This document shows positions 1-8,332 of a DNA stretch of 64,000 nucleotides, in pieces. Numbering within the stretch: position 1 is the first letter of the stretch; each line of letters starts with the position of its first letter. The DNA is from JAOPZW01 sp963851295 (GTDB taxonomy: Bacteria > Actinomycetota > Thermoleophilia > Solirubrobacterales > Solirubrobacteraceae). The stretch lies in NCBI GenBank assembly GCA_963851295.1, contig CAWKOS010000001.1, positions 434,001 through 498,000 on the forward strand, given 5' to 3'. The notes under the pieces are model-generated. The model saw only the letters and a program-made list of their open reading frames with translations. It ran no database searches and was not told where the DNA came from. Made by a program: the position numbers and the translations under genes.

Positions 1-733
1 GTACGCGCTGGCCCTGCGGCGCCACATGCACCTCTTCGGGACCAACCACGACCAGCTCGGGACGATCGCGGTCGGCCAGCGCGAGTGGGCGCTCATGAAC
101 CCGCGGGCGCAGATGCGCAGGCCGATGACGATGGACGACTATCACGCCTCCCGCTGGGTGGTCGAGCCGCTGCACCTGTTCGACTGCTGCCTGGTCTCCA
201 ACGGCGGCATCGCGGTCGTCGTGACGTCGGCGCAGCGGGCGCGGGACCTGCGCCAGCCGCCGGTGTACTTGCGCGGCTTCGGGCAGTGCGCGCCGGGCGA
301 CACCGCGCGGGCGGAGCGTGAGCCGGCGGTGCACACGGGCGCCGCCACGTCCGGGAAGCTGGCGCTGCGCCAGGCGGGGATCGAGCTCTCGGACGTCGAC
401 GTCCTCGAGCTCTACGACTGCTACACCTACACGGTCCTGGTCACCCTCGAGGACTACGGGTTCTGCGAGAAGGGCGAGGGCGGCGCCTTCGTCGCCGACG
501 GCAAGCTCGGCCCCGGCGGCTCGCTGCCCTGCAACACGGGCGGCGGCCAGCTCTCCTCGTACTACATGTGGGGCTTCACGCCGCTGGCGGAGGGCGTCAT
601 CCAGGCGCGCGGCCAGGGCGGCGAGCGCCAGCTCGCCAAGCACGACCACGTGCTCGTTTCCGGCAACGGAGGCGCCCTGAACTTCCACTCGACCACGATC
701 CTGAGCACGCACGAGGGAGAGGCCCGCGGATGA
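1..733 (+). CDS. Thiolase-family protein, C-terminal part (5' end outside window)
   Basis: The reading frame is open from base 2, so this is the 3' part of a longer gene. It encodes about 243 residues of a thiolase/lipid-transfer-type protein, opening with a helix typical of the middle of the family (YALALRRHMHLFGT) and continuing through a C-terminal thiolase domain with the glycine-rich CNTGGGQLSSYY segment and a closing VSGNGG motif. The nucleophilic Cys lies upstream, outside the window. Its stop overlaps the start of a DUF35 gene (ATGA), the usual thiolase-DUF35 pairing; in steroid side-chain catabolism the Ltp2-ChsH2 pair acts as a retro-aldolase. The substrate here is unknown. First gene seen of a five-gene plus-strand operon. 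Confidence 0.9.
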   Translation, partial: YALALRRHMHLFGTNHDQLGTIAVGQREWALMNPRAQMRRPMTMDDYHASRWVVEPLHLFDCCLVSNGGIAVVVTSAQRARDLRQPPVYLRGFGQCAPGDTARAEREPAVHTGAATSGKLALRQAGIELSDVDVLELYDCYTYTVLVTLEDYGFCEKGEGGAFVADGKLGPGGSLPCNTGGGQLSSYYMWGFTPLAEGVIQARGQGGERQLAKHDHVLVSGNGGALNFHSTTILSTHEGEARG

Positions 734-1170
734 CGACAACGGCTGCGCCGGCCAAGCCGGTCCCGGTTCCCGACGAGGCGAGCGCCGCGTTCTTCGACGG
801 CGCCCTGCGGGGCGAGCTGATGCTCCTGCGCTGCCGGGCCTGCGCGACCTTCATGTCGCCGACCGCCTACCTCGGCGTCCCGCCGCGTCCCCGGTGCCTG
901 CGCTGCTTCTCCGGCGACCTCGAGTGGGCGGCCTCGAGCGGCAGGGCGACGCTCTACAGCTTCGCCATCATGCACCAGCTCTACGACGAGGCCTTCGCGG
1001 CCGAGATCCCCTACAACATCGCCGTCGTCGAGACGGACGAGGGCGTCCGCCTCACCAGCCAGGTCGTCGACTGCCCCAATGAGCGGCTGCAGATCGGCAT
1101 GGCCCTCGACGTCACCTTCGAGCGGATGAGCGACGAGGTAGCGGTCCCGAAGTTCAGGCCCCGGTCATGA
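730..1170 (+). CDS. DUF35 OB-fold / zinc-ribbon protein (thiolase partner)
   Basis: A 146-residue protein starting at the ATG that overlaps the thiolase stop by 4 bp. Near residues 35-60 it has two CxxC pairs (LRCRACATF and PRCLRCFSG), which form the rubredoxin-like zinc ribbon of the DUF35 N-terminus. An OB-fold follows (residues ~70-135, ATLYSFAIMHQ ... YNIAVVETDEG), the acyl-CoA-binding part in the family. DUF35 proteins act as obligate partners of SCP2-type thiolases and aldolases. Translational coupling on both sides (the next gene also starts in an ATGA overlap) supports a complex with the upstream thiolase. A second DUF35-thiolase pair lies at 25.4-27.0 kb. Confidence 0.9.
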   Translation: MTTTAAPAKPVPVPDEASAAFFDGALRGELMLLRCRACATFMSPTAYLGVPPRPRCLRCFSGDLEWAASSGRATLYSFAIMHQLYDEAFAAEIPYNIAVVETDEGVRLTSQVVDCPNERLQIGMALDVTFERMSDEVAVPKFRPRS

Positions 1171-1955
1171 GCTACGACCACGTCATCTACGAGAAGCGCG
1201 GGCACGTCGCGTATGTGACCCTCAACCGGCCCGAGCGGATGAACGCCCTCGACCGCCATTCGCACGTCGAGCTGATCGAGATCTTCGACGACTTCGCGCG
1301 CGACGGCGACGCGTGGGTGGCGATCGTCACAGGTGCCGGGGAGCGCGCCTTCTGCGCGGGCAACGACCTGAAGGCCACGGCCCAGGCGTCGGCCGACGGG
1401 GAGCAGCGCGTCGACTCGAGCTCGCGCTTCGCCGCCATCACACGCGCCTACGACTGCCCCAAGCCGCTGATCGCAGCGGTCAACGGCGTGGCCGCCGGCG
1501 GAGGATTCGAGATCGCCCTCGCCTGCGACATCGTCGTCGCCGCCGATGGCGCTCGCTTCGGGCTGCCCGAGCCCCGGGTCGGGCTGATTGCCGGCGCCGG
1601 CGGCATCCACCGGCTGTCGCGACAGATCCCGCTCAAGCAGGCCATGGGCATGCTGTTGACCGGTCGCCTCGTGTCGGCCGACGAGGGCTACCGCCTCGGC
1701 TTCGTCAACGAGGTCGTCCCGGCGGCGCAGCTGATGCCGGCGGCGCAGCGATGGGCGAGCGAGATCCTCGAGTGCTCCCCCCTGCTCGTCCAGCTCACCA
1801 AGGAGTCGGCGCACGACGGCTTCGGCCGGCCGGTCGACGAGGCGATCGACCGTGACTGGCAGGATCGGATCCCGCGGCTGCTGACATCGCAGGACTACGT
1901 CGAGGGGCCGAAGGCGTTCTCCGAGCGGCGCAAGCCGGTCTGGACGGGGAGCTGA
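1167..1955 (+). CDS. Enoyl-CoA hydratase/isomerase-family (crotonase fold) protein
   Basis: A 262-residue protein of normal length for a crotonase. It has the opening EKRGHVAYVTLNRPERMNAL, the first oxyanion-hole segment (AGNDLKAT), and the second (NGVAAGGGFEIALACDIVVAA). By eye, the first general-base Glu of classical hydratases is kept (FGLPEPRVGLIAGAGG), while the second, usually in a KAxE-like helix, reads Gly (LKQAMGMLLTG). A plain hydratase activity is therefore uncertain; an isomerase, hydrolase or retro-Claisen role is possible. It starts in an ATGA overlap with the DUF35 gene and is followed 4 bp later by the LLM oxidoreductase, so it belongs to the same operon. Confidence 0.92.
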   Translation: MSYDHVIYEKRGHVAYVTLNRPERMNALDRHSHVELIEIFDDFARDGDAWVAIVTGAGERAFCAGNDLKATAQASADGEQRVDSSSRFAAITRAYDCPKPLIAAVNGVAAGGGFEIALACDIVVAADGARFGLPEPRVGLIAGAGGIHRLSRQIPLKQAMGMLLTGRLVSADEGYRLGFVNEVVPAAQLMPAAQRWASEILECSPLLVQLTKESAHDGFGRPVDEAIDRDWQDRIPRLLTSQDYVEGPKAFSERRKPVWTGS

Positions 1956-1959
1956 ACCC

Positions 1960-3006
1960 GTGAGCCTCAAGCTCGGCCTCAACACCGGCTTCTGGGCGTC
2001 CGGTGCACCGTCGCCCGCAGCGCTCGAGGCCGTCAAGGAGGCCGAGCGACTCGGCTTCGACTCGATCTGGACGTCCGAGGCCTACGGCTGCGACGTGCTG
2101 ACGCCGCTGGCCTGGTGGGGCTCGCAGACCGAGAAGGTCAGGCTCGGCACGGCGATCATGCAGATGAGCGCTCGCCGGCCGACCGCGGCCGCGATGGCCG
2201 CGATGACCATGGACCACCTCAGCGGGGGCCGCTTCATCCTCGGCATGGGCGTCTCGGGCCCGCAGGTCGTGGAGGGGTGGTATGGCGAGCCGTTCGCAAA
2301 GCCGCTCGCCCGCACGCGCGAGTACGTGTCGATCGTCCGCGACGTCATCGCCCGGCGGGAGCCCGTGAGCTCCGACGGGGCGCACTACCCGCTGCCGGCG
2401 CAGGGACGCGAGGGCATCACGGGCCTGGGCAAGCCGCTCAAGTCGACGCTGCACCCGCTGCGCGAGCGGATCCCGCTCTGCCTCGGCGCCGAGGGACCCA
2501 AGAACATCGCCCTGACCGCCGAGATCGCCGACGGCTGGCTCGCGCTGTTCTACTCACCCCACCATGACGCTGAGCTCTACCGCCCCTGCCTCGAGGAGGG
2601 GTTCGCCCGCCGCGATCGGCCACACGACGACTTCGAGATCCATGCGTCGATCCCGTTCGTCGTCGATGACGACGTCGAGCGGGCCGCCGACACGATCCGC
2701 CCGCGGCTCGCCCTGTACTTCGGCGGGATGGGCGCTCGAAGCATGAACTTCCATCGCGAGGTCCCGGTGCGGATGGGATACGAGGCCGAGGCCAGGAAGA
2801 TCCAGGAGCTCTACCTGGACGGCAAGAAGGACGAGGCGGCCGCCGCGGTGCCGACGAAGCTCGTCGAGCAGCTCGCGCTCATCGGCCCCGCGGACAAGAT
2901 TCGCCACGACCTCGAGGCCTGGCGCGCGTCGAGCGTCACGTCGCTGCTCATCGAACCGGGCCCGCCCGAGCGGTTGCGGCAGGCCGCGGAGCTGGTGCTC
3001 GGGTAG
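1960..3006 (+). CDS. LLM-class (luciferase-like) oxidoreductase, probably F420-dependent
   Basis: A 348-residue protein with a GTG start 4 bp after the crotonase stop. It has the bacterial-luciferase TIM-barrel signature: FDSIWTSEAYGCDVLTPLAWWG, the RLGTAIMQMSARRPTAAAMAAMTMDHLSGGRFILGMG core, and a late GPADKIRHDLEAWR helix. Actinobacterial members of this shape usually use coenzyme F420 rather than FMN, but the cofactor cannot be told from the sequence. Placed between a crotonase and a CoA-transferase, it probably catalyses a redox step on a CoA-bound or ring intermediate. Confidence 0.88.
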   Translation: MSLKLGLNTGFWASGAPSPAALEAVKEAERLGFDSIWTSEAYGCDVLTPLAWWGSQTEKVRLGTAIMQMSARRPTAAAMAAMTMDHLSGGRFILGMGVSGPQVVEGWYGEPFAKPLARTREYVSIVRDVIARREPVSSDGAHYPLPAQGREGITGLGKPLKSTLHPLRERIPLCLGAEGPKNIALTAEIADGWLALFYSPHHDAELYRPCLEEGFARRDRPHDDFEIHASIPFVVDDDVERAADTIRPRLALYFGGMGARSMNFHREVPVRMGYEAEARKIQELYLDGKKDEAAAAVPTKLVEQLALIGPADKIRHDLEAWRASSVTSLLIEPGPPERLRQAAELVLG

Positions 3007-3015
3007 AGGACTGCC

Positions 3016-5403
3016 GTGTCTGCGCATCGCCCCACCCCACTCGACGGTGTGCGAGTGATCGACATGGCTGATGGCAGGGGCGAGATGTGCGGGCGGCTGC
3101 TGTCGGACCTCGGGGCGGACGTCATCCGCGTCGAGCCGCCGGGCGGCGCCGCGTCGCGGGCGCAGGCCCCGCTGGTCGACGGCGTGAGCCTGCCCTTCGC
3201 GACCCGGAACGCCGGCAAGCGCGGCATCGTCATCGATCCCGCGAGCGCGGATGGTCGTGCGCGGTTGCTGGGACTGCTCGACGGCGCCGACATCTGGATC
3301 CAGACGGGCGCGCCGTTGCCAACCGACGTCGCGCGTGCGCGCAACCCCGGCCTCGTCGTGCTGTCCATCACCGACTTCGGCCTCACCGGTCCCTACCGCG
3401 ACTGGGTGGCGACGGACTGGACGCTGTTGGCGATGGGCGGCGTGTTGAGCCGGTCCGGCCTGCCCGGCCGCGAGCCGCTGATGCCGCCCGGAGACATGGC
3501 GCTGCAGGTCACGGCGATGCAGGCGACGTGGGCAGCGCTGGTCGCCTACTGGAACCGGCTCGAGTCCGGCCGGGGCGACCACATCGACTTCTCGCTGTAC
3601 GAGGCGACCGCGCAGGCGATCGACCCGGCCATGGGGACCGTGGGCACCGCGCAGGTCGCGGGCTACGCGGAGACGCGCGACCGTCCCGCGCCCGGCCCCT
3701 ATCCGATCTTCCGCTGCCGCGATGGCCACGTGCGGGTCGTCCTGCTGGCGCCGCGCCAGTGGCATGCGATGCGCGCGTGGCTCGGGGAGCCGGAGGATCT
3801 GCAGGATCCCGAGCTCGAGACGATTCGTGGCCGGGCGCTTGCGTCCGACCGCGTGCATGCGGCCTTCGAGCGGCACTTCCGCGAGCGCGACAAGCACGAG
3901 CTCACGCTGGAGGGCCAGGGGCGCGGGGTGCCGATCGCGCCCGTCCTGACGCCCGCCGACGTGCTCGCGGCCGAGCACTTCCGTGCCCGTGGCGCCATCG
4001 CCCGCACCGAGCTCGCGAGCGGGATCACGGCTGACGCGCCGACAGGCTTCGCCGAGATCGACGGACGCAGAGTGCGGTCCGGCCGCCGCGCGCCGGAGCT
4101 CGGCGAGCACGACGGCGAGCTGCTCGCCGAGCCGCCGCGACGGGCGGCCCCGGTGGTCGCCGACGCCCGCCGGTCGCCGCGCCGGCCGCTGGAGGGCCTG
4201 CGCGTGCTCGACTTCGGCGTCATCGTGCTCGGCGCCGAGGCCGCCCGCCTGTTCTGCGACCAGGGCGCCGAGGTGATCAAGATCGAGAGCCGGGCCTTCC
4301 CCGACGGCGCCCGCGTCTCCCCGGTGCACTTCGCGATCGGTCACCGCGGAAGCAGGGGCCTGGGCGTGAACCTGCGCAGCCCGGAGGGGGTCGACGTGAT
4401 CAGACGCCTGGTCGCGCGCTCCGACGTGGTGCTGGCCAACTTCAAGCCGGGCACGCTGGACAAGCTGGGGCTCGGCGCGCAGGAGCTGCGGACCATCAAC
4501 CCGGGGATCGTCGTCGTGAACAGCAGCGCGGTCGGCGCGACCGGCCCGTGGAGCACGTGGATGGGCTACGGGCCGCTCGTGCGCTGCGCCTCGGGGCTGA
4601 CCAGCCTGTGGCGCTATCCCGACGACGACGAGGGCTTCAGCGACAGCACGACGATCCATCCGGACCACTACGCGGCCCGCGTCACGGCGATCATCGCGCT
4701 CGCGGCCCTCATCGGTCGCCGGCGATCGGGGCGCGGCGCGGAGATCGCCACCTCGCAGGCCGAGGCCATCCTCATGCAGATCGGCGAGCTGCTGGTCGAG
4801 GAGTCGCTGCTTCCCGGCGCCGTCCGGGCCACCGGGAACACCGGCCGTCACGCCGCCCCCTGGGGGGTCTACCCGTGCGCGGGCGACGACGAGTGGTGCG
4901 TGGTCACTGTCCGCGACGATGACGACTGGCGTCGCCTGCGCGGCGCGCTCGGTGACCCGGGCTGGGCGGCGACCGAGGACCTCGCCACCACGGCCGGTCG
5001 CCTCGCGCGGCGTGCCGAGATCGACGAGCGCCTGGCGGCGTGGACGCGCGAGCGCGCGCCCCGCGCGGTGACGGCGGCGCTGCAGGCCGCGGGAGTGCCG
5101 GCGGGCTTCATGCAGCGAGCGGCCGAGTACGAGGACGACCCTCAGCTCCAGGCGCGCGACTTCCTGCGCACGTTCGAGCAGCCGGGCCTGGAGCCGATGG
5201 CGATCGAGGCCGCGCCGTTTCGGTCCGAGCGGATCCCGGCCCCGGCCAACTCCCCGGCACCCGAGCCGGGACAGCACACACGAGAGATCTGCACCGGGTT
5301 GCTCGGCATGGAGCCCGACGATGTCGATCGCCTCGTCGCGAGCGGCGTGCTTGAGGAGCCGATCGAGAGCCCGGACGCGGCGCAGCCCGCGCTGCCCGGG
5401 TGA
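3016..5403 (+). CDS. Tandem CaiB/BaiF family III CoA-transferase (two domains in one chain)
   Basis: A 795-residue protein, about twice the usual ~400, with a GTG start 9 bp after the LLM stop. Residues ~1-375 and ~390-780 are each a complete family III CoA-transferase. Both contain the opening LDGVRVIDMADG / LEGLRVLDFGVIV, GADVIRVEPPGG / GAEVIKIESRAF, and a central STDFGLTGPYRDW / SSAVGATGPWSTW strand. Family III enzymes normally work as interlocked dimers, so the fusion may be a covalent heterodimer. By eye, the residue aligned with the catalytic Asp of formyl-CoA transferase reads Glu in both halves (SLYEATAQ, SQAEAIL), which needs a real alignment. Last gene of the first operon; it converges on the ferredoxin gene 6 bp away. 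Confidence 0.9.
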   Translation: MSAHRPTPLDGVRVIDMADGRGEMCGRLLSDLGADVIRVEPPGGAASRAQAPLVDGVSLPFATRNAGKRGIVIDPASADGRARLLGLLDGADIWIQTGAPLPTDVARARNPGLVVLSITDFGLTGPYRDWVATDWTLLAMGGVLSRSGLPGREPLMPPGDMALQVTAMQATWAALVAYWNRLESGRGDHIDFSLYEATAQAIDPAMGTVGTAQVAGYAETRDRPAPGPYPIFRCRDGHVRVVLLAPRQWHAMRAWLGEPEDLQDPELETIRGRALASDRVHAAFERHFRERDKHELTLEGQGRGVPIAPVLTPADVLAAEHFRARGAIARTELASGITADAPTGFAEIDGRRVRSGRRAPELGEHDGELLAEPPRRAAPVVADARRSPRRPLEGLRVLDFGVIVLGAEAARLFCDQGAEVIKIESRAFPDGARVSPVHFAIGHRGSRGLGVNLRSPEGVDVIRRLVARSDVVLANFKPGTLDKLGLGAQELRTINPGIVVVNSSAVGATGPWSTWMGYGPLVRCASGLTSLWRYPDDDEGFSDSTTIHPDHYAARVTAIIALAALIGRRRSGRGAEIATSQAEAILMQIGELLVEESLLPGAVRATGNTGRHAAPWGVYPCAGDDEWCVVTVRDDDDWRRLRGALGDPGWAATEDLATTAGRLARRAEIDERLAAWTRERAPRAVTAALQAAGVPAGFMQRAAEYEDDPQLQARDFLRTFEQPGLEPMAIEAAPFRSERIPAPANSPAPEPGQHTREICTGLLGMEPDDVDRLVASGVLEEPIESPDAAQPALPG

Positions 5404-5409
5404 CCCGCC

Positions 5410-5610
5410 TCACTCCGCGATCAACGTGATGGCCTGCTCCGGGCAGGTGCCCGCGGCATCTTCGGCGGCTTCCAGCAGGTCGGCGGAGACGTCGATCGTC
5501 TGGTCACGGATGGTGACGTAGCCCTCGTCGTCGAAGGTCAGCAGATCCGGGGCGACCTGATAGCAGCGACCGTGGCCCATGCAGCTCGCGCCGTCCACGC
5601 TGAGTCTCAC
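5410..5610 (-). CDS. [3Fe-4S]-type ferredoxin, P450 electron donor
   Basis: A 66-residue ferredoxin. I place the start at GTG 5610: it lies in a GTGA overlap with the P450 stop and has a consensus GGAGGTGA 7 bases upstream. An ATG five codons earlier would put that Shine-Dalgarno inside the gene. The sequence has the Cx5C pair (CMGHGRC) followed by a C-terminal CPEQAI, giving three cluster Cys, as in the single-cluster [3Fe-4S] ferredoxins that feed actinobacterial P450s. Translational coupling to the P450, and the FprA-type reductase transcribed divergently, complete a three-component monooxygenase. Confidence 0.92.
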   Translation of the reverse strand: MRLSVDGASCMGHGRCYQVAPDLLTFDDEGYVTIRDQTIDVSADLLEAAEDAAGTCPEQAITLIAE

Positions 5611-6845
5611 GACGTCACCTCCCACGCCAGCGGAAGGCGCATCAGCGTCATCATCGAGCCGCCGCCGCGCTCCACCAGCTCGTCGTCGCCGGCGATGCGG
5701 AAGTCAGGGATCACCCGAAGCCACTCCTGGACCGCCAGCTGCATCTCGCGGCGCGCGAGGTGCGCGCCCAGGCAGCGGTGGGGACCGTTGGCGAAGCCCA
5801 TGTGGTGGTTGCGCTTGCGATCGATGACGAACTCGCCGGCGCGCTCGTAGGCTCGCGGATCGCGGTTGGCGCCCGACACGAGCCCGTAGACCATGTCGCC
5901 CTTCTTCAGGTTCGCGCCGTGGAACTCGATGTCGCGCGTGACCTTGCGCCCGTCGCCGAAGACGATCGTGTAGTAGCGCAGGACCTCCTCGACCGCAGAC
6001 GGGATCAGCTCGGGCTGGTCGATGAGCATCCGACGGTGCTCCGGGTGCGTCGCGAGATGCCTGAACATGTACCCGAGCTCGGCGCGCGTGGTGTCGAGCC
6101 CGGCGAGCACGAGGACCGTCAGCATGTCGAGCATCTCGGCGTCGGTGAGCGGGCGCTCATCGTAGGTCGCCTGCAGGAGGTGCGAGGCGAGGTCGCCCGG
6201 ACGGGGCTCGGCCTCGCCGCGACGGTCGGCCAGCGCGGCGACCCAATACTCGCGGATGCCCTCGAGGGCCTTCGCCATGCGCTCCATCCCGGCCGGATCG
6301 CCGCCGAAGCCGCTGAAGAAGTCCTCGACCCACGGCACGAAGAGGTCGGCGTCCGCGGGATCGATGCCGATCACGCTCAGGAACGCCTCGGTGGGGAAGC
6401 GCAGCGCGAACTCGCCGACGAAGTCGCATCCCCCGGTCGGGGCGACCTCCTCGACGAGCCGCCGGCACAACGTGCGCATCCTCGCTTCGGCATCGTCGAT
6501 CGCCCGGGGCGAGAACCAGGGGTTGAGGATCCGCCGGTACTGGATGTGGTCGGGCGGATCGATCTGGGTCGGGACGAAGCGGTAGATCGGATCGGGCTGC
6601 CACGGCGTGATCGACTCGCTCGAGAAGATCTCGGGGCTCTTGTACATGTCACGCACCGCGTCGTAGCGCGTGAAGACCCAGTAGCCCTGGGCGAACGTGT
6701 TGAAGTGGAGCGGGCTCGCTTCGCGCAGCTCCTCTGCCAGCTCCCAGTGGCACCCGGCGGCCTGGCTTCCCGAGAAGTCCCGGTGCATGACCGGACAGCC
6801 GCCCAGCTCGCGCCCGACCGCTTCCGAGGACGTGGTCTCCGTCAT
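5607..6845 (-). CDS. Cytochrome P450
   Basis: About 412 residues from the ATG at 6845, which has GGAGG 6 bases upstream; the frame stays open 38 codons further but without family similarity. It shows the I-helix oxygen-activation motif (LVLAGLDTTRAE), the ExxR motif (AVEEVLRYY) and the heme-binding loop FANGPHRCLG, in which Cys is the thiolate ligand. It is a soluble bacterial class I P450, fed by the ferredoxin that overlaps its 3' end. The promoter faces the reductase gene and carries two copies of the island's operator. The substrate is unknown; the setting suggests hydroxylation of the compound broken down by the island. Confidence 0.95.
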   Translation of the reverse strand: MTETTSSEAVGRELGGCPVMHRDFSGSQAAGCHWELAEELREASPLHFNTFAQGYWVFTRYDAVRDMYKSPEIFSSESITPWQPDPIYRFVPTQIDPPDHIQYRRILNPWFSPRAIDDAEARMRTLCRRLVEEVAPTGGCDFVGEFALRFPTEAFLSVIGIDPADADLFVPWVEDFFSGFGGDPAGMERMAKALEGIREYWVAALADRRGEAEPRPGDLASHLLQATYDERPLTDAEMLDMLTVLVLAGLDTTRAELGYMFRHLATHPEHRRMLIDQPELIPSAVEEVLRYYTIVFGDGRKVTRDIEFHGANLKKGDMVYGLVSGANRDPRAYERAGEFVIDRKRNHHMGFANGPHRCLGAHLARREMQLAVQEWLRVIPDFRIAGDDELVERGGGSMMTLMRLPLAWEVTS

Positions 6846-6865
6846 CTCGTGCCTCCACGTTACGT

Positions 6866-6886
6866 AATCGACTTGAAGTCGATTTA
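6866..6886. promoter_or_regulatory. Putative TetR-type operator upstream of the P450
   Basis: Positions 6866-6884 form a perfect 9+1+9 palindrome (AATCGACTT-G-AAGTCGATT). The overlapping 13-mer at 6874-6886, TGAAGTCGATTTA, is the island motif in its TCGA variant. It lies 20 bp upstream of the P450 start. Near-identical 13-mers precede the genes at 15445 and 18247. Confidence 0.65.
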
Positions 6887-6950
6887 GACTACCAATTCGA
6901 TTCCCGGATGTCCACTTGTCGAAGGTCTTGAGCCTGCCTCGCAGATTTAC

Positions 6951-6963
6951 TAAACTCAATTCA
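6951..6963 (-). promoter_or_regulatory. Putative operator abutting the start codon of the reductase gene
   Basis: Read on the minus strand the site is TGAATTGAGTTTA, one mismatch from TGAANTGANNTCA. On the plus strand its last base is the A of the ATG at 6963. No Shine-Dalgarno is visible, so the transcript is probably leaderless. Confidence 0.65.
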
Positions 6964-8327
6964 TGTCAATGATCGAGCGGCCCCTGCGCGTGGCCATCGT
7001 CGGCTCGGGGCCCTCGGGCTTCTACGCCGCAGGGTTTCTCCTCGCCCACGAGGACCCCCTCGTCGAGGTCGACATGCTCGAGCGGCTCCCGACGCCATGG
7101 GGGCTCGTGCGCTCGGGCGTGGCGCCCGACCACCCGAAGATCAAATCGGTCACGCGCGTCTACGAGAAGACGGCCGAGCACCCGCGCTTTCGCTGGTACG
7201 GCAACGTCGACGTCGGCCGTGACGTCTCGCGCGCCGAGCTGCTCGAGCGCTACGACGCCGTCGTCTACGCCGTCGGCGCCGAGGCCGGCCAGCCGCTGGA
7301 CATCCCCGGTGCGGACCTGCCGGGCGTCGCCCCGGCAACCGACTTCGTCGGCTGGTACAACGGCCACCCGGCCCATCGCGACCACGACTTCGACCTCTCC
7401 GTAGAGCACGCTGTCGTGATCGGCAACGGCAACGTCGCGGTGGACGTCGCGCGGATGCTGTCGCTCTCGTACGACGAGCTGCGCACCACCGACATCGCCG
7501 ATCATGCCCTCGACACCCTGCGCGCGAGCCGCCTCAGGAGCGTCACGCTGCTCGGCCGGCGCGGTCCCGTGCAAGCCGCCTTCACGACGCCCGAGCTCCG
7601 TGAGCTGGGCGACCTCGGGTCCGCGGCCGTCGTGGTCGACCCCACGGACCTCACGTTGGACGATCACAGCCGCGCGGCGCTCGAGGACGGCGCGTCACCC
7701 ACGACGCAGCGCAACCTCGGGGTGCTGCACGACTTCGCCGCGCGCGGTCACGACACGCGCCGGGCCCGGAAGATCGCGCTGCGCTTCCTGCGCTCCCCGG
7801 TCGAGCTGGTCGGCGACGGCCGCGTCGAGGGCGTCGTCGTGGCCGTCAACGAGCTCGTCCTGCGCGAGGACGGTACGCTCGGCGCCCGCCCGACGGGCGC
7901 GACGGAGACGCTCCCCGCGGGCCTCGTGCTCAGCTCGATCGGCTATCGCGGCCGGCCCGTGACGGGACTGCCGTTCGACGACGCGCGCGGCGTGATTCCG
8001 AATCGCGAGGGCCGCGTCGTCGGCCGCGAGCGCGAGTACGTCACGGGCTGGATCAAGCGCGGTCCGAGCGGAATCATCGGCACGAACAAGAAGTGCGCCC
8101 TGGCGACCGTGCAGCACCTCGTCGCCGACCTCGGCGACCCGCGGTGCGAGATCCCCTCGGCACACGCGACCGGAGGCTGGCTGCTCGAGCGTCAGCCGCG
8201 GCTCGTGACGGGCGCGCATTGGGCGACGATCGACGCCCATGAGCGCCGGCTCGGAACGCCGGCGGGCCGTCCGCGCGTGAAGCTGACGCGCGTCGCCGAG
8301 CTCCTGGCCGTCGGTCACGGCGCCTGA
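6963..8327 (+). CDS. FprA-type ferredoxin-NADP+ reductase (adrenodoxin reductase family)
   Basis: A 454-residue FAD/NADPH flavoprotein. The N-terminal FAD-binding fold is RVAIVGSGPSGFYAAGFLL (residues ~8-27). The family hallmark TPWGLVRSGVAPDHPKIKSV follows at ~43-62. The NADP-binding fold is VVIGNGNVAVDVARML around residue 150. The C-terminal GWIKRGPSGIIGTNKKCA is the FAD-contact segment typical of FprA. Length and motifs match mycobacterial FprA and mitochondrial adrenodoxin reductase. It is divergent from the P450-ferredoxin pair and probably passes electrons from NADPH to the ferredoxin. The start (ATG TCA ATG) has no Shine-Dalgarno and coincides with the end of the operator. Confidence 0.95.
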   Translation: MSMIERPLRVAIVGSGPSGFYAAGFLLAHEDPLVEVDMLERLPTPWGLVRSGVAPDHPKIKSVTRVYEKTAEHPRFRWYGNVDVGRDVSRAELLERYDAVVYAVGAEAGQPLDIPGADLPGVAPATDFVGWYNGHPAHRDHDFDLSVEHAVVIGNGNVAVDVARMLSLSYDELRTTDIADHALDTLRASRLRSVTLLGRRGPVQAAFTTPELRELGDLGSAAVVVDPTDLTLDDHSRAALEDGASPTTQRNLGVLHDFAARGHDTRRARKIALRFLRSPVELVGDGRVEGVVVAVNELVLREDGTLGARPTGATETLPAGLVLSSIGYRGRPVTGLPFDDARGVIPNREGRVVGREREYVTGWIKRGPSGIIGTNKKCALATVQHLVADLGDPRCEIPSAHATGGWLLERQPRLVTGAHWATIDAHERRLGTPAGRPRVKLTRVAELLAVGHGA

Positions 8328-8332
8328 GCGGC

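Noticed and set aside
2554..5277. A 907-residue open frame on the minus strand
   Set aside because: It lies antisense to the LLM and CaiB genes, has no family similarity, and is the usual shadow frame of very GC-rich DNA.
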